64,000 bases of DNA from Vibrio atlanticus (GCF_024347315.1 NZ_AP025460.1:1488001-1552000), one strand, 5' to 3'. Counted from the stretch's first letter, positions 24,824-34,540 are shown. Notes: a model not told the origin generated them from the letters alone. Translations and numbers: made by a program.

Positions 24824-25801
24824 TTAAAGCGCGTAGTTGGCAGACCAGTTCTCTAGAACTGACTGGTATGGCTTAATGAAAGTCTCTTCTGCGAATTTAC
24901 CTTGTTCGATAGCTAATTTGCTTCGTTCTTCTCGGTCATACACGATTTGAGTTAGCGAGTGGTCCAAGTTTTTCAAGTTTGGTTGGTAGCAGTTGCCCGC
25001 AACTGCATTCGCGTTGTAAATCTCAGGACGGTAGATTTTTTGGAATGTACCCATGGTGCTGATGGTGCTGATAAGCTCTAGGTTTGAGTAATCGTTCAGT
25101 AGATCACCAAAGAAATAGAAAGCTAGAGGTGCAACACTGTTTGGCGGCATGAAGTAACGAACCTGTAAGCCCATCTTCTTGAAATATTGTTCAGTTAAAG
25201 AAGACTCATTCGGTTGGTATTCAAAACCTAATACTGGGTGTTGGTTTTCAGTGCGGTAATAGGTTTTATTATCTGACACGCTTAAGCAAATAACAGGTGG
25301 CTTATTAAAGTTCTTTTTGTAAGCGTCAGAGTTAACGAAATATTTAAAAAGCTTGCCGTGTAAATCACCAAAATCTTCTGGAATGCTGAATTTATCTTGG
25401 CCTTTATTATGATCCAATAGACGTACGCTAAAGTCATAATCTCGAACATAAGAAGAGAAGTTATTTCCGATAATGCCTTCAATACGCTCGTTGGTTTTAC
25501 GGTCCAGAATATTGGTTTTCAGTACTTCAATGGAAGGGAATGCTTCGCCGTTGCTTTCAATGTCCATATCAACAGAAATGATTTCAAGCTCTACAGAGTA
25601 ACGGTCGCCCTTTGGGTTGTCCCAGTGTGCTAATGCGTTGAAACTGTTGTCAATCATCTGCAGTGCATTGCGCAAGTTTGCTTGGCGGCTGTCACCACGC
25701 GCCAAGTTAGCGAAGTTGGTGGTGATACGTGTGCTGTCCGCAGGTTGATAGTTCTCGTCGAGGCTAATGCTCTTAATTGTAAAATTAAATTCTGTATTCA
25801 T
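24824..25801 (-). CDS. mesX: MesX, DUF1852 partner of MesD
   Basis: This 325-residue protein belongs to the DUF1852 family, which is found next to MesD and needed for it in growth without methionine. The sequence gives no clear enzyme motif; it is a mixed alpha/beta protein with conserved blocks such as FPSIEVLKTNILDRKTNERIEG (read in parts) and NQHPVLGFEYQP. I put the start at the ATG at 25801 (MNTEFNFTIK); a TTG at 25819 is possible. A putative role as an oxygenase that makes the methyl donor was proposed for the family, and I treat it as unproven. No MetJ box was seen upstream. Confidence 0.8.
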   Translation of the reverse strand: MNTEFNFTIKSISLDENYQPADSTRITTNFANLARGDSRQANLRNALQMIDNSFNALAHWDNPKGDRYSVELEIISVDMDIESNGEAFPSIEVLKTNILDRKTNERIEGIIGNNFSSYVRDYDFSVRLLDHNKGQDKFSIPEDFGDLHGKLFKYFVNSDAYKKNFNKPPVICLSVSDNKTYYRTENQHPVLGFEYQPNESSLTEQYFKKMGLQVRYFMPPNSVAPLAFYFFGDLLNDYSNLELISTISTMGTFQKIYRPEIYNANAVAGNCYQPNLKNLDHSLTQIVYDREERSKLAIEQGKFAEETFIKPYQSVLENWSANYAL

Positions 25802-25912
25802 GTTGATCTGATATCCCAATCTGTTGTCTGACTTTCGCGGTCTTTAGAATTAAAATTGCTTTTATTTTTGCTTGTGACCGGATTAATAGTTGAAGGCAAT
25901 ACTGTATGAAAA

Positions 25913-25927
25913 TTAATACGGTATTAA
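25913..25927. promoter_or_regulatory. 15-bp palindrome TTAATACGGTATTAA upstream of mesX
   Basis: TTAATACGGTATTAA is a palindrome apart from its central base and lies about 110 bp upstream of the mesX start. It could be a repressor or activator site for the mesXD operon or the divergent TauE gene. No known consensus fits it. Confidence 0.35.
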
Positions 25928-26119
25928 GTTAATCGCTTGGTATTTTTATACTTGGTTCGATAAATGATTAACAATGGTATTCCTTCACATTCAACATGAG
26001 GAATATTCATGATCTATTATGTTTGAAAATATTAGGTGGTGTCAGTTATATTAATTGGCTTGATGGAAATATAACCACATTAATAGTGCGTTATTTAAGA
26101 CAATTAATTTAATTAAGAG

Positions 26120-26938
26120 ATGGACGAAATGAGTGAGTTGCTGTTGTTGATTTTATACTGTGCATTATTAGGCAGTGGTGTTGGGTTTCTAGCTGGTTTG
26201 TTAGGGATTGGCGGAGGGCTGCTCATTGTGCCTGTGTTAAGTAGCATTTTACTTTATTTAGAAGTTCTACCGTCCGATCAAGTTGTTGTCGCTGCGATTG
26301 CAACCTCGCTGGCGTCGATACTGTTTACTTCCACTTCTTCTGCGCTTGCTCACCATAAGAATGGAAACGTGCCTTGGGATTTGGCACCTTGGATCATGTT
26401 GGGTGTTGCTCTGGGTGCATTGATTAGTGGCTTTATGGCGGCTCTTTTACCGGAAAAAGTTGTTCGTATTGTGTTTGCCGTAAGTGTGGTTCTTATTGCG
26501 ATCAAGATGTTCTTAAGCAGCAAAAATGACGCGCCTAAAGAACGAAAGCTACCGAACAAGGGCGTACTAACGGTTCTTACAACTATTACGGGCGGCTTGT
26601 CAGCCATGATAGGCATTGGTGGTGGGGCATTGCTGGTTCCGCTATTGACGTTCTTCTCTGTCGATATGAAAAAGGCGATTGGTTGTGCGTCGGCTTGTGG
26701 CATTGTCATCGCGTTGTTTGGCTCGATAGGTTACATCAGTTCAGGCAGCAGCCACTTTGCGCTAACCGACGGTTTTGCTGGCTTTGTTTATTTGCCTGCG
26801 CTGCTAGGCATCGTGTGCACATCTTGGTTTACAGCTCCGCTAGGCGCAAAAGCAACTAACCATTTACCGGTTCCAACGATTAAGAAGATCTTCTCAGTAC
26901 TGTTGGTGGTTATCGCAACCAGCATGGTTGCTCGTTAA
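26120..26938 (+). CDS. TauE/SafE-family sulfite or sulfonate permease-like protein
   Basis: This 272-residue membrane protein has about eight segments. The repeated glycine signature GLLGIGGGLLIVPVL in the first half and MIGIGGGALLVPLL in the second mark the TauE/SafE family, whose members move sulfite, sulfoacetate or related organosulfur anions. It starts at ATG 26120, or at 26129 if the GGACGAA site is used. It lies divergently from mesXD, and sulfur transport beside methionine synthesis may be more than chance, but the substrate is not shown. It is 250 bp away from the next gene. Confidence 0.85.
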   Translation: MDEMSELLLLILYCALLGSGVGFLAGLLGIGGGLLIVPVLSSILLYLEVLPSDQVVVAAIATSLASILFTSTSSALAHHKNGNVPWDLAPWIMLGVALGALISGFMAALLPEKVVRIVFAVSVVLIAIKMFLSSKNDAPKERKLPNKGVLTVLTTITGGLSAMIGIGGGALLVPLLTFFSVDMKKAIGCASACGIVIALFGSIGYISSGSSHFALTDGFAGFVYLPALLGIVCTSWFTAPLGAKATNHLPVPTIKKIFSVLLVVIATSMVAR

Positions 26939-27144
26939 TTAAAGAATTCAGTAACCTGTAACTGATTCAGTTTCTTTATTCATTAGACATTTAGGTGCGA
27001 AAAAATGCATGTAAATGTCTAATTGCGATCTGAGCCCTCCAATAATATGAGCCACTCCTTTTAATGCACCATAGTTCATAATAAGATTGTTCGCGTTTAA
27101 TAAATATTCAAATGTGGTCAAATACTTATCTAAAGGAGCGAGCG

Positions 27145-27540
27145 ATGGCACGAGAAATTTCATTTAAGGGCAACGGCCCACGTTGGAACGTGGCTCTATC
27201 AATGACAATAAGTTACGTGATCGCATCTTTAGCTATCAACTTATTTTATCAGACTGAGCTCCAGTTTTTCCCTTTCGTTACTTCTATCTTAATCATGATC
27301 ACTGTCTATGCTTTGGTCTCCAAGTTCACCCGAAGACATTTATCTTTAGTCGGTGAAGAGATACATCTACATGACGTTAAAGCGAACTTAGCGATCAAAA
27401 ACTCTGTCTTTTCTCGTCAGTATATTCAAGTTAAATCACTGACTAAAAATGGCTATTACAAAGTGAATGTTCACAAAGGACAGGTTGATAAATCTGATTG
27501 GGAAATGCTGTTAAGCAAGGCCACACAGCAAAACGTTTAA
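27145..27540 (+). CDS. Small two-segment membrane protein
   Basis: This 131-residue protein has two hydrophobic segments (WNVALSMTISYVIASLAINLF and FFPFVTSILIMITVYALVS; about 14-34 and 41-60) and a soluble end of about 65 residues. AAAGGAGCGAGCG just before the ATG at 27145 fixes the start. The C-terminal part (EIHLHDVKANLAIKNSVFS) resembles a PH-like or bPH_2-type domain of small membrane proteins, but that is a weak resemblance. No neighbour points to a role. Confidence 0.65.
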   Translation: MAREISFKGNGPRWNVALSMTISYVIASLAINLFYQTELQFFPFVTSILIMITVYALVSKFTRRHLSLVGEEIHLHDVKANLAIKNSVFSRQYIQVKSLTKNGYYKVNVHKGQVDKSDWEMLLSKATQQNV

Positions 27541-27683
27541 CGCTAACTCTTCATGGAATCCATTAATGTCAGGGTGTTTTATCAACATTATTATCTTGAT
27601 AAAACATTGTTATTTAACCCAATTCACTGCTATAGCTAAATGTATCTTATTTGATTCAACGGAATGCTATCAATGAGTGATTT

Positions 27684-28688
27684 ATGGATCCTTTAACGCA
27701 GGGCGTGTTAGGCGCTTCTTTGTCACAATCGGCAAGCAAAAAACAACATTTGGTTGTTGCTGGGGTATTAGGGCTGCTTTCTGGATTGGCACCAGATCTA
27801 GATGCACTGATTAAGTCTCAAAGTGACCCTTTGTTGGCGTTGGAATTTCATCGACAATTTACCCATTCACTCTTCTTTATCCCCATTGGCAGTTTGATAT
27901 GTGCCTTGGTTCTGCATCACCTGATTGCAAAAAGGCGTGGGCTTTCTTTCAAACAAAGCTGGCTGTTTTGCGCTCTGGGCTATGGCACTCATGCACTGTT
28001 AGACGCTTGTACCACTTATGGCACGCAGTTACTTTGGCCTTTGACTAATGCGCGTTTTGCTTGGAATACCATATCAATCATCGATCCTGTTTATACGCTG
28101 CCCATCTTAGTTTTGCTTGTGTTTGCAACATGGAAACGAGCACCTTGGCTAGCACGTGTTGCGTTTGCTTGGGCTCTAATTTATCCAACATTAGGGATGA
28201 TACAAAGAGATAGGGCTGAGGCGATTGGGTGGCAATTAGCGGAACAAAGACAACATACGCCGATTCGATTAGAGGCAAAACCGAGCTTTGCTAATATCTT
28301 GGTTTGGAAAGTGGTGTACGAAACAGAGGCTCATTATCATGTAGACGCAGTGCGGGTTGGCACATCGGTAAACGTATATCCAGGAGAGTCGATCGCTAAG
28401 CTGAATGTTAGCAGGGACTTACCTTGGCTTGACCCTAATTCACAACAAGCAAAAGATATTGAACGCTTCCGCTGGTTCTCTAATGGTTATATTGCTCAGG
28501 ACCCAACGGACGAGTTGCGTATTATCGACGTCCGATACTCAATTGTACCGAATCAAATGAAAGCACTTTGGAGTATCAAGTTATCAAAATCTGTTGATGC
28601 CAATTCGCATATAAAATACGAAACTCATCGAGACAACACCCCAGAGTCGAGACAGATCTTCTTCGATATGCTCATTGGCGATAAATGA
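27684..28688 (+). CDS. YdjM-family inner-membrane metal-dependent hydrolase-like protein
   Basis: This 334-residue membrane protein belongs to the YdjM/DUF457 family. MDPLTQGVLGASLSQSAS opens it, GLAPDLDALIK gives conserved metal-ligand aspartates and EFHRQFTHSLFF the conserved HRxxTHS block, followed by YGTHALLDACTTYGTQLLWP. About four to five membrane segments lie in the first 190 residues; the C-terminal 140 residues are soluble and beta-rich. In E. coli ydjM is a LexA target; no SOS box is visible here. The activity of the family is poorly known. Confidence 0.85.
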   Translation: MDPLTQGVLGASLSQSASKKQHLVVAGVLGLLSGLAPDLDALIKSQSDPLLALEFHRQFTHSLFFIPIGSLICALVLHHLIAKRRGLSFKQSWLFCALGYGTHALLDACTTYGTQLLWPLTNARFAWNTISIIDPVYTLPILVLLVFATWKRAPWLARVAFAWALIYPTLGMIQRDRAEAIGWQLAEQRQHTPIRLEAKPSFANILVWKVVYETEAHYHVDAVRVGTSVNVYPGESIAKLNVSRDLPWLDPNSQQAKDIERFRWFSNGYIAQDPTDELRIIDVRYSIVPNQMKALWSIKLSKSVDANSHIKYETHRDNTPESRQIFFDMLIGDK

Positions 28689-28704
28689 TCTAGTTCTAAA
28701 CAGT

Positions 28705-28740
28705 AAAAAGGCTGAGTCAGATAACCTGCTCAGCCTTTTT
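28705..28740 (+). terminator. Rho-independent terminator after the YdjM-like gene
   Basis: AAAAAGGCTGAG (28705-28716) pairs with CTCAGCCTTTTT (28729-28740) in a 12-bp stem with a T-run. The same sequence family recurs at 30584-30616. Confidence 0.85.
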
Positions 28741-29071
28741 TATTCGTTTGTTTAACTGGTCGATGTTGCATTGATCTGCACCATCAATACTGGACGCTAC
28801 GTTAAGCGACTTTCCATACCTTTAGTTATCTCTGAATTGTTAATTTAGGGGAAGTTGTAGCTCATTTATGCCCCAAAGTTTCTCAGCCCCGTCAAATCGA
28901 CATCCTTGAATGATCTAGAATAAACCTAATTAATCTAATCCATGTGCTTTAGAAATTATGCGTAGGTTTTCCAATGAGGTTGAAGCTAGAGCTGCTTTTT
29001 TTATGCTTGCCTTCTCCCCTTTTTGTTGTACTTTGATTATCAATAACTCGTTTATTAAACAGGGAAGAGAT

Positions 29072-29374
29072 ATGAGTGAATCATTTTTTCAAAAAAAAGC
29101 TTTCAGTCCAGTATGTGTTGGGGCATCTTTTGCTGATACATTCCCCCCATTTCCTGACGGAACAATATTTATTAATCTTAAAAAGGAAAAAAGCCGATGG
29201 TTAATTGTAGATGATGGAGAACTGCAATCTTTCGATGGTAAATTATCAAAAAAGCCAATGGAGGCTATTCAGTTTCTGAATAAATTAAGTACCGAAGGAA
29301 AAGGATGGGCGACTTGCAAAGATATTGAAGTTATTTTCACTAGTGTGGAAAAAATTAGGATTACGGAGATCTAA
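29072..29374 (+). CDS. Small protein of unknown function upstream of a lipoprotein
   Basis: This 100-residue protein starts at the ATG at 29072, 8 bp after GGGAAGAG; the frame is open back to 28958 but has no ribosome site there. Features are a Lys-rich middle (NLKKEKSRWLIVDDGELQSFDG) and short strands, with no signal peptide. Its stop shares a base with the start of the lipoprotein gene, so the pair is coupled. It has no family I know. Upstream, 28741-29071 holds no gene or other feature I can name. Confidence 0.5.
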   Translation: MSESFFQKKAFSPVCVGASFADTFPPFPDGTIFINLKKEKSRWLIVDDGELQSFDGKLSKKPMEAIQFLNKLSTEGKGWATCKDIEVIFTSVEKIRITEI

Positions 29375-29643
29375 TGTTGTTTCGATTTATCTTTTTTTTA
29401 TTGCCTTTGTTGTTGGCTGGCTGTGTTCTCACTCCAAAATCTGCTGAAAACATGACTACCGCCAAGCTATGTTCAGAGGCTGCTTATGACGCGAATAGAG
29501 ACGTTGCGTTTGCAGAGTTAGAGCGTCGAGGTGTAACTTTTAGTAATAATGAGCAATGCAAAATCATTTATGTTACTAAAATGCAATCATTTTCAGGGCA
29601 ACAGCAAGCTGGTGCAATGCTCTTACTTGGCTCTCAATTATGA
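29374..29643 (+). CDS. Small lipoprotein
   Basis: This 89-residue protein has a lipoprotein signal peptide: MLFRFIFFLLPLLLAGC, with lipobox LLAGC and Cys17 as the lipidated residue. The following residue is Val, which is compatible with sorting to the outer membrane. The mature part is short with two further cysteines and an end in which helix is likely (QSFSGQQQAGAMLLLGS). It is translated directly after the previous gene. A specific role is not seen. Confidence 0.65.
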   Translation: MLFRFIFFLLPLLLAGCVLTPKSAENMTTAKLCSEAAYDANRDVAFAELERRGVTFSNNEQCKIIYVTKMQSFSGQQQAGAMLLLGSQL

Positions 29644-29804
29644 TTACTATTTGTCTAATTTAACGTCACTTAATACGCCCTGACCTCAACGCTAAATATT
29701 TGCGTCATTTGAAGGCTTATTAGTTCATATCTTTTGTCGAAGTAGAACTCAAAAACACACTGATATCTCTACCGATGGGCTTGTAAATTTCATGGGGTTT
29801 CAGA

Positions 29805-30263
29805 TTAGTTAGTTGTTTGGCGATCTTTTAGGATGACGTTTAATGCATCAGTAGCTAATTCAGCATCACGTAATTGTCTTGTTCTAAAAATATGCTTTAA
29901 TACTCTGCCATTCAGATCAGTTAATGATACTACGTACCATTGTTTAAATTTTCGCTTCCAACTTAATAACTTTACTTCTTCTATTTGATTGTAGTAAACG
30001 CGTTCACCAACATTTCTTGTTGTTGTATTACCAAAACTTGTACCAGTACCTACTGACTTTGACACAGTACCGAAGTCCCAACCGATATAATGTTCAGTCA
30101 TAACAAAGTAATCTGGTTTCCAATTACGGTGCTGTGTCATAACCATCTGCTCTACAACTATATATGCCTGTTCTAATGACATATCTTTTGGTTGATAAGC
30201 CATTGGTACTGTTCCGCACCCTGATAAAGTCGCCACTAATAGTAAACTCAATAGGTAACGCAT
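29805..30263 (-). CDS. Lipoprotein of unknown function
   Basis: This 152-residue protein has a signal peptide with lipobox LSGC (MRYLLSLLLVATLSGCG) and Cys16 as the lipidated residue. The mature domain reads like a PH-like or DUF4124-type beta-rich domain: ERVYYNQIEEVKLLSWKRKF (about 87-106), then FKQWYVVSLTDLNGRVLKHIF. GAGTACAACAATG gives the start. It stands alone; the nearest plus-strand gene ends 160 bp away. No firm family assignment. Confidence 0.65.
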   Translation of the reverse strand: MRYLLSLLLVATLSGCGTVPMAYQPKDMSLEQAYIVVEQMVMTQHRNWKPDYFVMTEHYIGWDFGTVSKSVGTGTSFGNTTTRNVGERVYYNQIEEVKLLSWKRKFKQWYVVSLTDLNGRVLKHIFRTRQLRDAELATDALNVILKDRQTTN

Positions 30264-30583
30264 TGTTGTACTCCAAGTGTATTTGATTGAGGCATTCTCA
30301 TATCTTTAATTATGCCATCTTTCAAACGCTTATAAAGTGGTTTAAGTAATAGTGAGCTTAGTGAATTGGACATTTAGCCACAGGATTGGAGTGAGTAAGT
30401 AAAGTTGGGAGTTTAGACTCTTTTCATCAATAGAGGCTATCCGAAGTCTCATCTTCCGTTGAAAACCGAAACACGTCTTTGTCCAATTCCGTGCTAGCAG
30501 GTACCAGGATATTCCGTGATTGTTAAGTTCGATGAAGGGATAAAGCCTTCAAATCAACCTAAGTATGTTTTGAAAATGTGATT

Positions 30584-30616
30584 AAAAAGGCTGAGTCAGT
30601 AATCTGCTCAGCCTTT
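30584..30616 (-). terminator. Terminator of the M32 carboxypeptidase gene
   Basis: AAAAAGGCTGAG and CTCAGCCTTT (30584-30595 and 30607-30616) form the stem; on the minus strand a T-run follows. The remaining 30264-30583 shows no gene. Confidence 0.8.
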
Positions 30617-30648
30617 AATTCATTCGTTGTTCTATACAGCCTATTCCA

Positions 30649-32121
30649 TTAAAGGTAACGGCTTCTTAAATGGTCTTTGAAGAATTGAGCATTCAAGGTT
30701 TCACCCGTTGCGCCTTTCACCAAATCATCGGTACTCAGCAGGCTGCCCTTGCTCCAAATGTTTGACTCTAACCAAGTGAAGATAGGTGATAGGTCACCAC
30801 TTTCAATCACAGAATTCACATCCACCGTTTTCTTCATTGAAGCCATGAACTGAGCTGCGTACATCGCACCTAATGTGTAAGATGGGAAGTAGCCGAATGC
30901 GCCGTCTGTCCAGTGAATGTCTTGCATACAACCATTAGTGAAGTTGCCTTGAGTGCTTAAACCAAGGTAAGACTGCATCTTAGTGTTCCAAAGTTCAGGG
31001 ACATCGGTGTGTTTGATCTTGCCGTTAATCAAGTCACGTTCAATTTCGTAACGTAAGATAACGTGTGCAGGGTAGGTCAGCTCATCGGCATCGACACGGA
31101 TGAAGTCTTTCTTCACGCGTGTGTAGATCTTTTGGAAGCTCTCTTTTTCAAACTCTGAGCCTGAGAATTGCTGACCAGCTAAGTTTGCTAAGTGTCCAAT
31201 GAACGGGTCGCTGCGGCCAACTTGCATCTCGAAGAACAGAGACTGAGATTCGTGGATACCCATAGAGCGAGCTTCACCGGCTGGTTGGCCTGCTAGGTGT
31301 TTAGGTAAGCCTTGTTCGTAACGCGCGTGCCCTGTTTCATGCACTATACCCATTAAGCTTTGAACGAATTCCGCTTCGTCGTAGCGGGTTGTGATACGCA
31401 CGTCTGAAGGCACGCCGCCACAGAATGGGTGAACACTTTCATCCAATCGGCCGTGTTCAAAATCGAACTGAAGCAGCTTCATGACTTCTAAACCAAGTGC
31501 TTTCTGTTTCTCGGTCGAATAGATGCCAGATGGCGCATTAAATTGCTCGCTCGATTGTTTTTCGATGACTTCATCAATCAGGTTTGGCAGCCATGTCTTA
31601 ACGTCGGCAAACAAGACATCAAGTGAAGCAGAGCTGGTGCCTGGTTCATAGATATCAAGCATGGCATCATAAGGTGTTAGGTTCGCCGCATCGGCGCGGA
31701 TTTGCGCTTCTTCACGAGACAGTTCAACCACTTCACGCCAGTTCTTTTCGAATCCAACCCAGTCGTTGTTACCACGTTGGCTGCGCCATGCATGTTCACA
31801 CTTTGAGCCAGCTAGAGATTTGGCTTCAACCAGCTTTTCTGGGAGTAGATTGGCTTGTTGCCATTGGCGTTTAATTTCACGCAGAGATGATTGTTGTTCG
31901 CTATTTAGCGCTTCGTTTTCAGCGTCTGCAATCCAATCTCCAAGTTGTGGTTGCGTCATCAACCCGTGAATATGAACCGAAAGCTCGGCCATCGCTTCAC
32001 TACGCGCTTGGTTACCACCGGCAGGCATCATTGAAGCTTGGTCCCAACCACAAATAGAGGCTAGATGTTGAAAGCGTGAACATTTTTGAGAGTGCTCGAC
32101 TAGTTTTTTGAATGCGCTCAT
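30649..32121 (-). CDS. Thermostable-type M32 metallocarboxypeptidase
   Basis: This 490-residue enzyme removes C-terminal amino acids. The M32 family signature HETGHARYEQGLP holds the HEXXH zinc site; the third ligand and the IRxDADE-like block (VDADELTYPAHVILRYEIE, part of it) follow. The start at 32121 (MSAFKKLVEHSQ) has TTAAGAG upstream and gives the usual family length; a start at 32184 would add 21 residues without homology. It acts in the cytoplasm. A terminator closes it and the LysE gene runs away on the other strand. Nothing appears broken. Confidence 0.93.
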   Translation of the reverse strand: MSAFKKLVEHSQKCSRFQHLASICGWDQASMMPAGGNQARSEAMAELSVHIHGLMTQPQLGDWIADAENEALNSEQQSSLREIKRQWQQANLLPEKLVEAKSLAGSKCEHAWRSQRGNNDWVGFEKNWREVVELSREEAQIRADAANLTPYDAMLDIYEPGTSSASLDVLFADVKTWLPNLIDEVIEKQSSEQFNAPSGIYSTEKQKALGLEVMKLLQFDFEHGRLDESVHPFCGGVPSDVRITTRYDEAEFVQSLMGIVHETGHARYEQGLPKHLAGQPAGEARSMGIHESQSLFFEMQVGRSDPFIGHLANLAGQQFSGSEFEKESFQKIYTRVKKDFIRVDADELTYPAHVILRYEIERDLINGKIKHTDVPELWNTKMQSYLGLSTQGNFTNGCMQDIHWTDGAFGYFPSYTLGAMYAAQFMASMKKTVDVNSVIESGDLSPIFTWLESNIWSKGSLLSTDDLVKGATGETLNAQFFKDHLRSRYL

Positions 32122-32425
32122 TTGACTACTCTTAATTTGGTTTCTGTAAATGATCCTTAGGACTGCGTCAGCGTTAAGGTTCATCTCTCATGTACTTTGA
32201 TTAGGGCTCTACTTTTAAAAGACGCTGAACTTCGGAGTCGAAGATATAGCGAGAAAAGCATGAGGCGGTACGATGCCTTGAATTTACTATTTCTTAACAA
32301 ATTAAACTGTTCTATTGTGCACAAAATCAGTGAGTTGTATAGCGGGTGGCAATTGTTGCTTGCGAATTGTTCAGATACACGGTATTGATGATAGATCGCT
32401 GAACAACAATGACAATGACAATGAT

Positions 32426-33061
32426 ATGGATATTTTGAACTTTGAGGCATTTCTAATTGCCATCACTATTTTAACGCTAACGCCGGGCTTAGATACGGCT
32501 TTGGTGATTCGCAATACGAGCCGCTCGGGCTTATCTGACGGCGTGATGACCAGCTTTGGTATTTGTAGCGGCCTCTATGTACACGCGTTTTTCTCTGCTG
32601 TGGGTATTTCTGCAATCCTCGCCCAGTCAGCTGAACTCTTTCAAGCCGTTAAGATGGTGGGTGCGGTTTACCTGATCTGGCTTGGCTTAAGCAGTTTACG
32701 AGCTTTGATGAAAAACGGTGGCGGTTTGAAGGTGGGTGAACAAGCTCATCAAGCCTACAGTGCCAAACGTTCTTTGCGTGAAGGTTTCTTATCTAATGTG
32801 CTGAACCCAAAAACGGCAGTTTTCTATTTGGCCTTTTTACCTCAGTTCGTCAACCCTGAAGGTTCGCCTTTATTGCAATCTATGTTGATGGCTTCGGTAC
32901 ACTTTATGATTGCGATGGTGTGGCAATGCGGTTTGGCAGGGGCTCTTAATTCTGCTAAAAACTTGCTTAAGAATGCGAGTTTTATGAAGTGGATGGAAGG
33001 CGTGACTGGCATGGTGCTGGTGGGGCTGGGTGTGAAGCTTTTAATGGAAGAACCTAGCTAA
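32426..33061 (+). CDS. LysE/RhtB-family amino acid exporter
   Basis: This 211-residue efflux protein has about six segments and the family blocks LTPGLDTALVIRNTSRSG (about 17-34) and LSNVLNPKTAVFYLAFLPQFV. The start at 32426 lies in a run of ACAATG units (three copies upstream), and no clear ribosome site is seen. It shares its type with the element-borne gene at 10143-10781 but the two proteins differ widely. The substrate is unknown. A terminator follows 60 bp downstream. Confidence 0.85.
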   Translation: MDILNFEAFLIAITILTLTPGLDTALVIRNTSRSGLSDGVMTSFGICSGLYVHAFFSAVGISAILAQSAELFQAVKMVGAVYLIWLGLSSLRALMKNGGGLKVGEQAHQAYSAKRSLREGFLSNVLNPKTAVFYLAFLPQFVNPEGSPLLQSMLMASVHFMIAMVWQCGLAGALNSAKNLLKNASFMKWMEGVTGMVLVGLGVKLLMEEPS

Positions 33062-33122
33062 GTCATAGTGACTTAGTTTATTGGAATCTAAATCACTGGC
33101 ACATAGCCATTAGTTTTACAAT

Positions 33123-33152
33123 AAAACGCCCGCACATCATTGCGGGCGTTTT
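33123..33152. terminator. Bidirectional terminator between LysE and AGCS genes
   Basis: AAAACGCCCGCA (33123-33134) and TGCGGGCGTTTT (33141-33152) give a 12-bp perfect stem with a 6-nt loop, symmetrical for both converging genes. Confidence 0.85.
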
Positions 33153-33169
33153 TGATCGCTCAATTCTTA

Positions 33170-34540
33170 TTATGCTTTAACTGCTTCGCAATCCTTTGAG
33201 GAAGTTAACGGTTTGAAGAATAGCTTGGTTTCTTCGATAACAACATGGCGCAGTAAGATAAGCCCAATTAGGTTCGGAATTGCCATTAGGCCGTTCACGA
33301 TATCCGCCATTATCCAGATCATGTCGAGCTTTAAGAATGCACCAGAAGCAACCAAGGCGATGAAGATAATCTTGTAAGGCAATACTGCTTTGGTACCCAG
33401 CAAGAAAACAACACAGCGCTCACCGTAGTAGTTCCAACCTAAAATTGTTGTAAACGCAAAGAAGATTAAGCCAACAGAAACCAACATAGGGCCAAGGGTG
33501 TCTGCATTCAAACCAACAGCGAACGCGTGAGTGGTCATCGCAGCGCCAGAAAGGTCCGTCTGCCAAGCGCCTGTTAAGATAAGTGCCAGACCTGTCATCG
33601 TACAGATGATGATGGTATCGAAGAAGGTGCCTGTCATAGAGACAAGCCCTTGTTTCACACATGAGTCTGTTTTAGCCGCGGCGGCTGCCATTGGTGCGCT
33701 ACCTAGGCCAGACTCGTTCGAGAACACGCCACGAGCGATACCTGACTGGATAGCAAGCATGATGCTCGCACCAAAGAAACCACCGGTTGCTGCTGTATTA
33801 GTAAACGCAGAGGTAACAACAAGGGTAATGGCATTCAGTAGTTGGTCTGCATTTGAAATAAGAACGCTTAAACACGCGACGACGTACATCACCGCCATCG
33901 TAGGAACGACTTTCCCTGCTACTTTAGCGATAGATTGAATACCACCAAGGGTTACAACTGCCACCAATATCGTAAGAACGACAGCAGACATCTCACGAGA
34001 AGCACCGAATGAAATTTGAGTTGCGTCTAAGATAGCGTTGACTTGTGGGAAGGTACCAATACCGAAGCAGGCAACACCTAACGCGAAGACAGCGAACATT
34101 ACCGCTAAGATTCTTGAGCCAACACCGTATTGCAGGTAGTACATTGGGCCGCCAACCATTTCGCCATTGCTATCGGTTCTACGGTATTTAACAGCAAGTA
34201 GACATTCTGCGTATTTGGTCGCCATACCAAATACAGCGGCAAGCCACATCCAGAATAGGGCGCCAGGACCACCGATCTTGATTGCGGTCGCTACGCCTAC
34301 AATATTGCCTGTACCAATCGTTGCGGAAAGCGCTGTACACAAAGCGGCGAAGCTTGATACGTCACCCGTACCGGATTTGTCTTTGCTGAACACCATTTTT
34401 AGCGCGGTTGGGAGGTGTCTAAACTGGAGTAAGCCTAAGCGAAAAGTAAAATAGATACCTGTACCCACTAGCAGAATAAGTAGTGGTGGTCCCCAAACGA
34501 ATTGGTTGATGGTTTGTAGTGTAGCTTGTAGGTGGTTCAT
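33170..34540 (-). CDS. AGCS-family sodium:alanine/glycine symporter under glycine riboswitch control
   Basis: This 456-residue inner-membrane carrier takes up alanine or glycine with sodium. The AGCS signature GTGNIVGVATAIKIGGPGALFW (in parts) is at about 75-95, and MVGGPMYYLQYG and GIARGVFSNESGLGSAP follow, all conserved. A tandem glycine riboswitch lies just upstream in the 34663-34925 leader, so glycine should raise expression. That makes glycine a likely substrate or signal. It is similar in layout to the V. cholerae arrangement. A second AGCS gene at 36655 lacks such a leader. Confidence 0.95.
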   Translation of the reverse strand: MNHLQATLQTINQFVWGPPLLILLVGTGIYFTFRLGLLQFRHLPTALKMVFSKDKSGTGDVSSFAALCTALSATIGTGNIVGVATAIKIGGPGALFWMWLAAVFGMATKYAECLLAVKYRRTDSNGEMVGGPMYYLQYGVGSRILAVMFAVFALGVACFGIGTFPQVNAILDATQISFGASREMSAVVLTILVAVVTLGGIQSIAKVAGKVVPTMAVMYVVACLSVLISNADQLLNAITLVVTSAFTNTAATGGFFGASIMLAIQSGIARGVFSNESGLGSAPMAAAAAKTDSCVKQGLVSMTGTFFDTIIICTMTGLALILTGAWQTDLSGAAMTTHAFAVGLNADTLGPMLVSVGLIFFAFTTILGWNYYGERCVVFLLGTKAVLPYKIIFIALVASGAFLKLDMIWIMADIVNGLMAIPNLIGLILLRHVVIEETKLFFKPLTSSKDCEAVKA

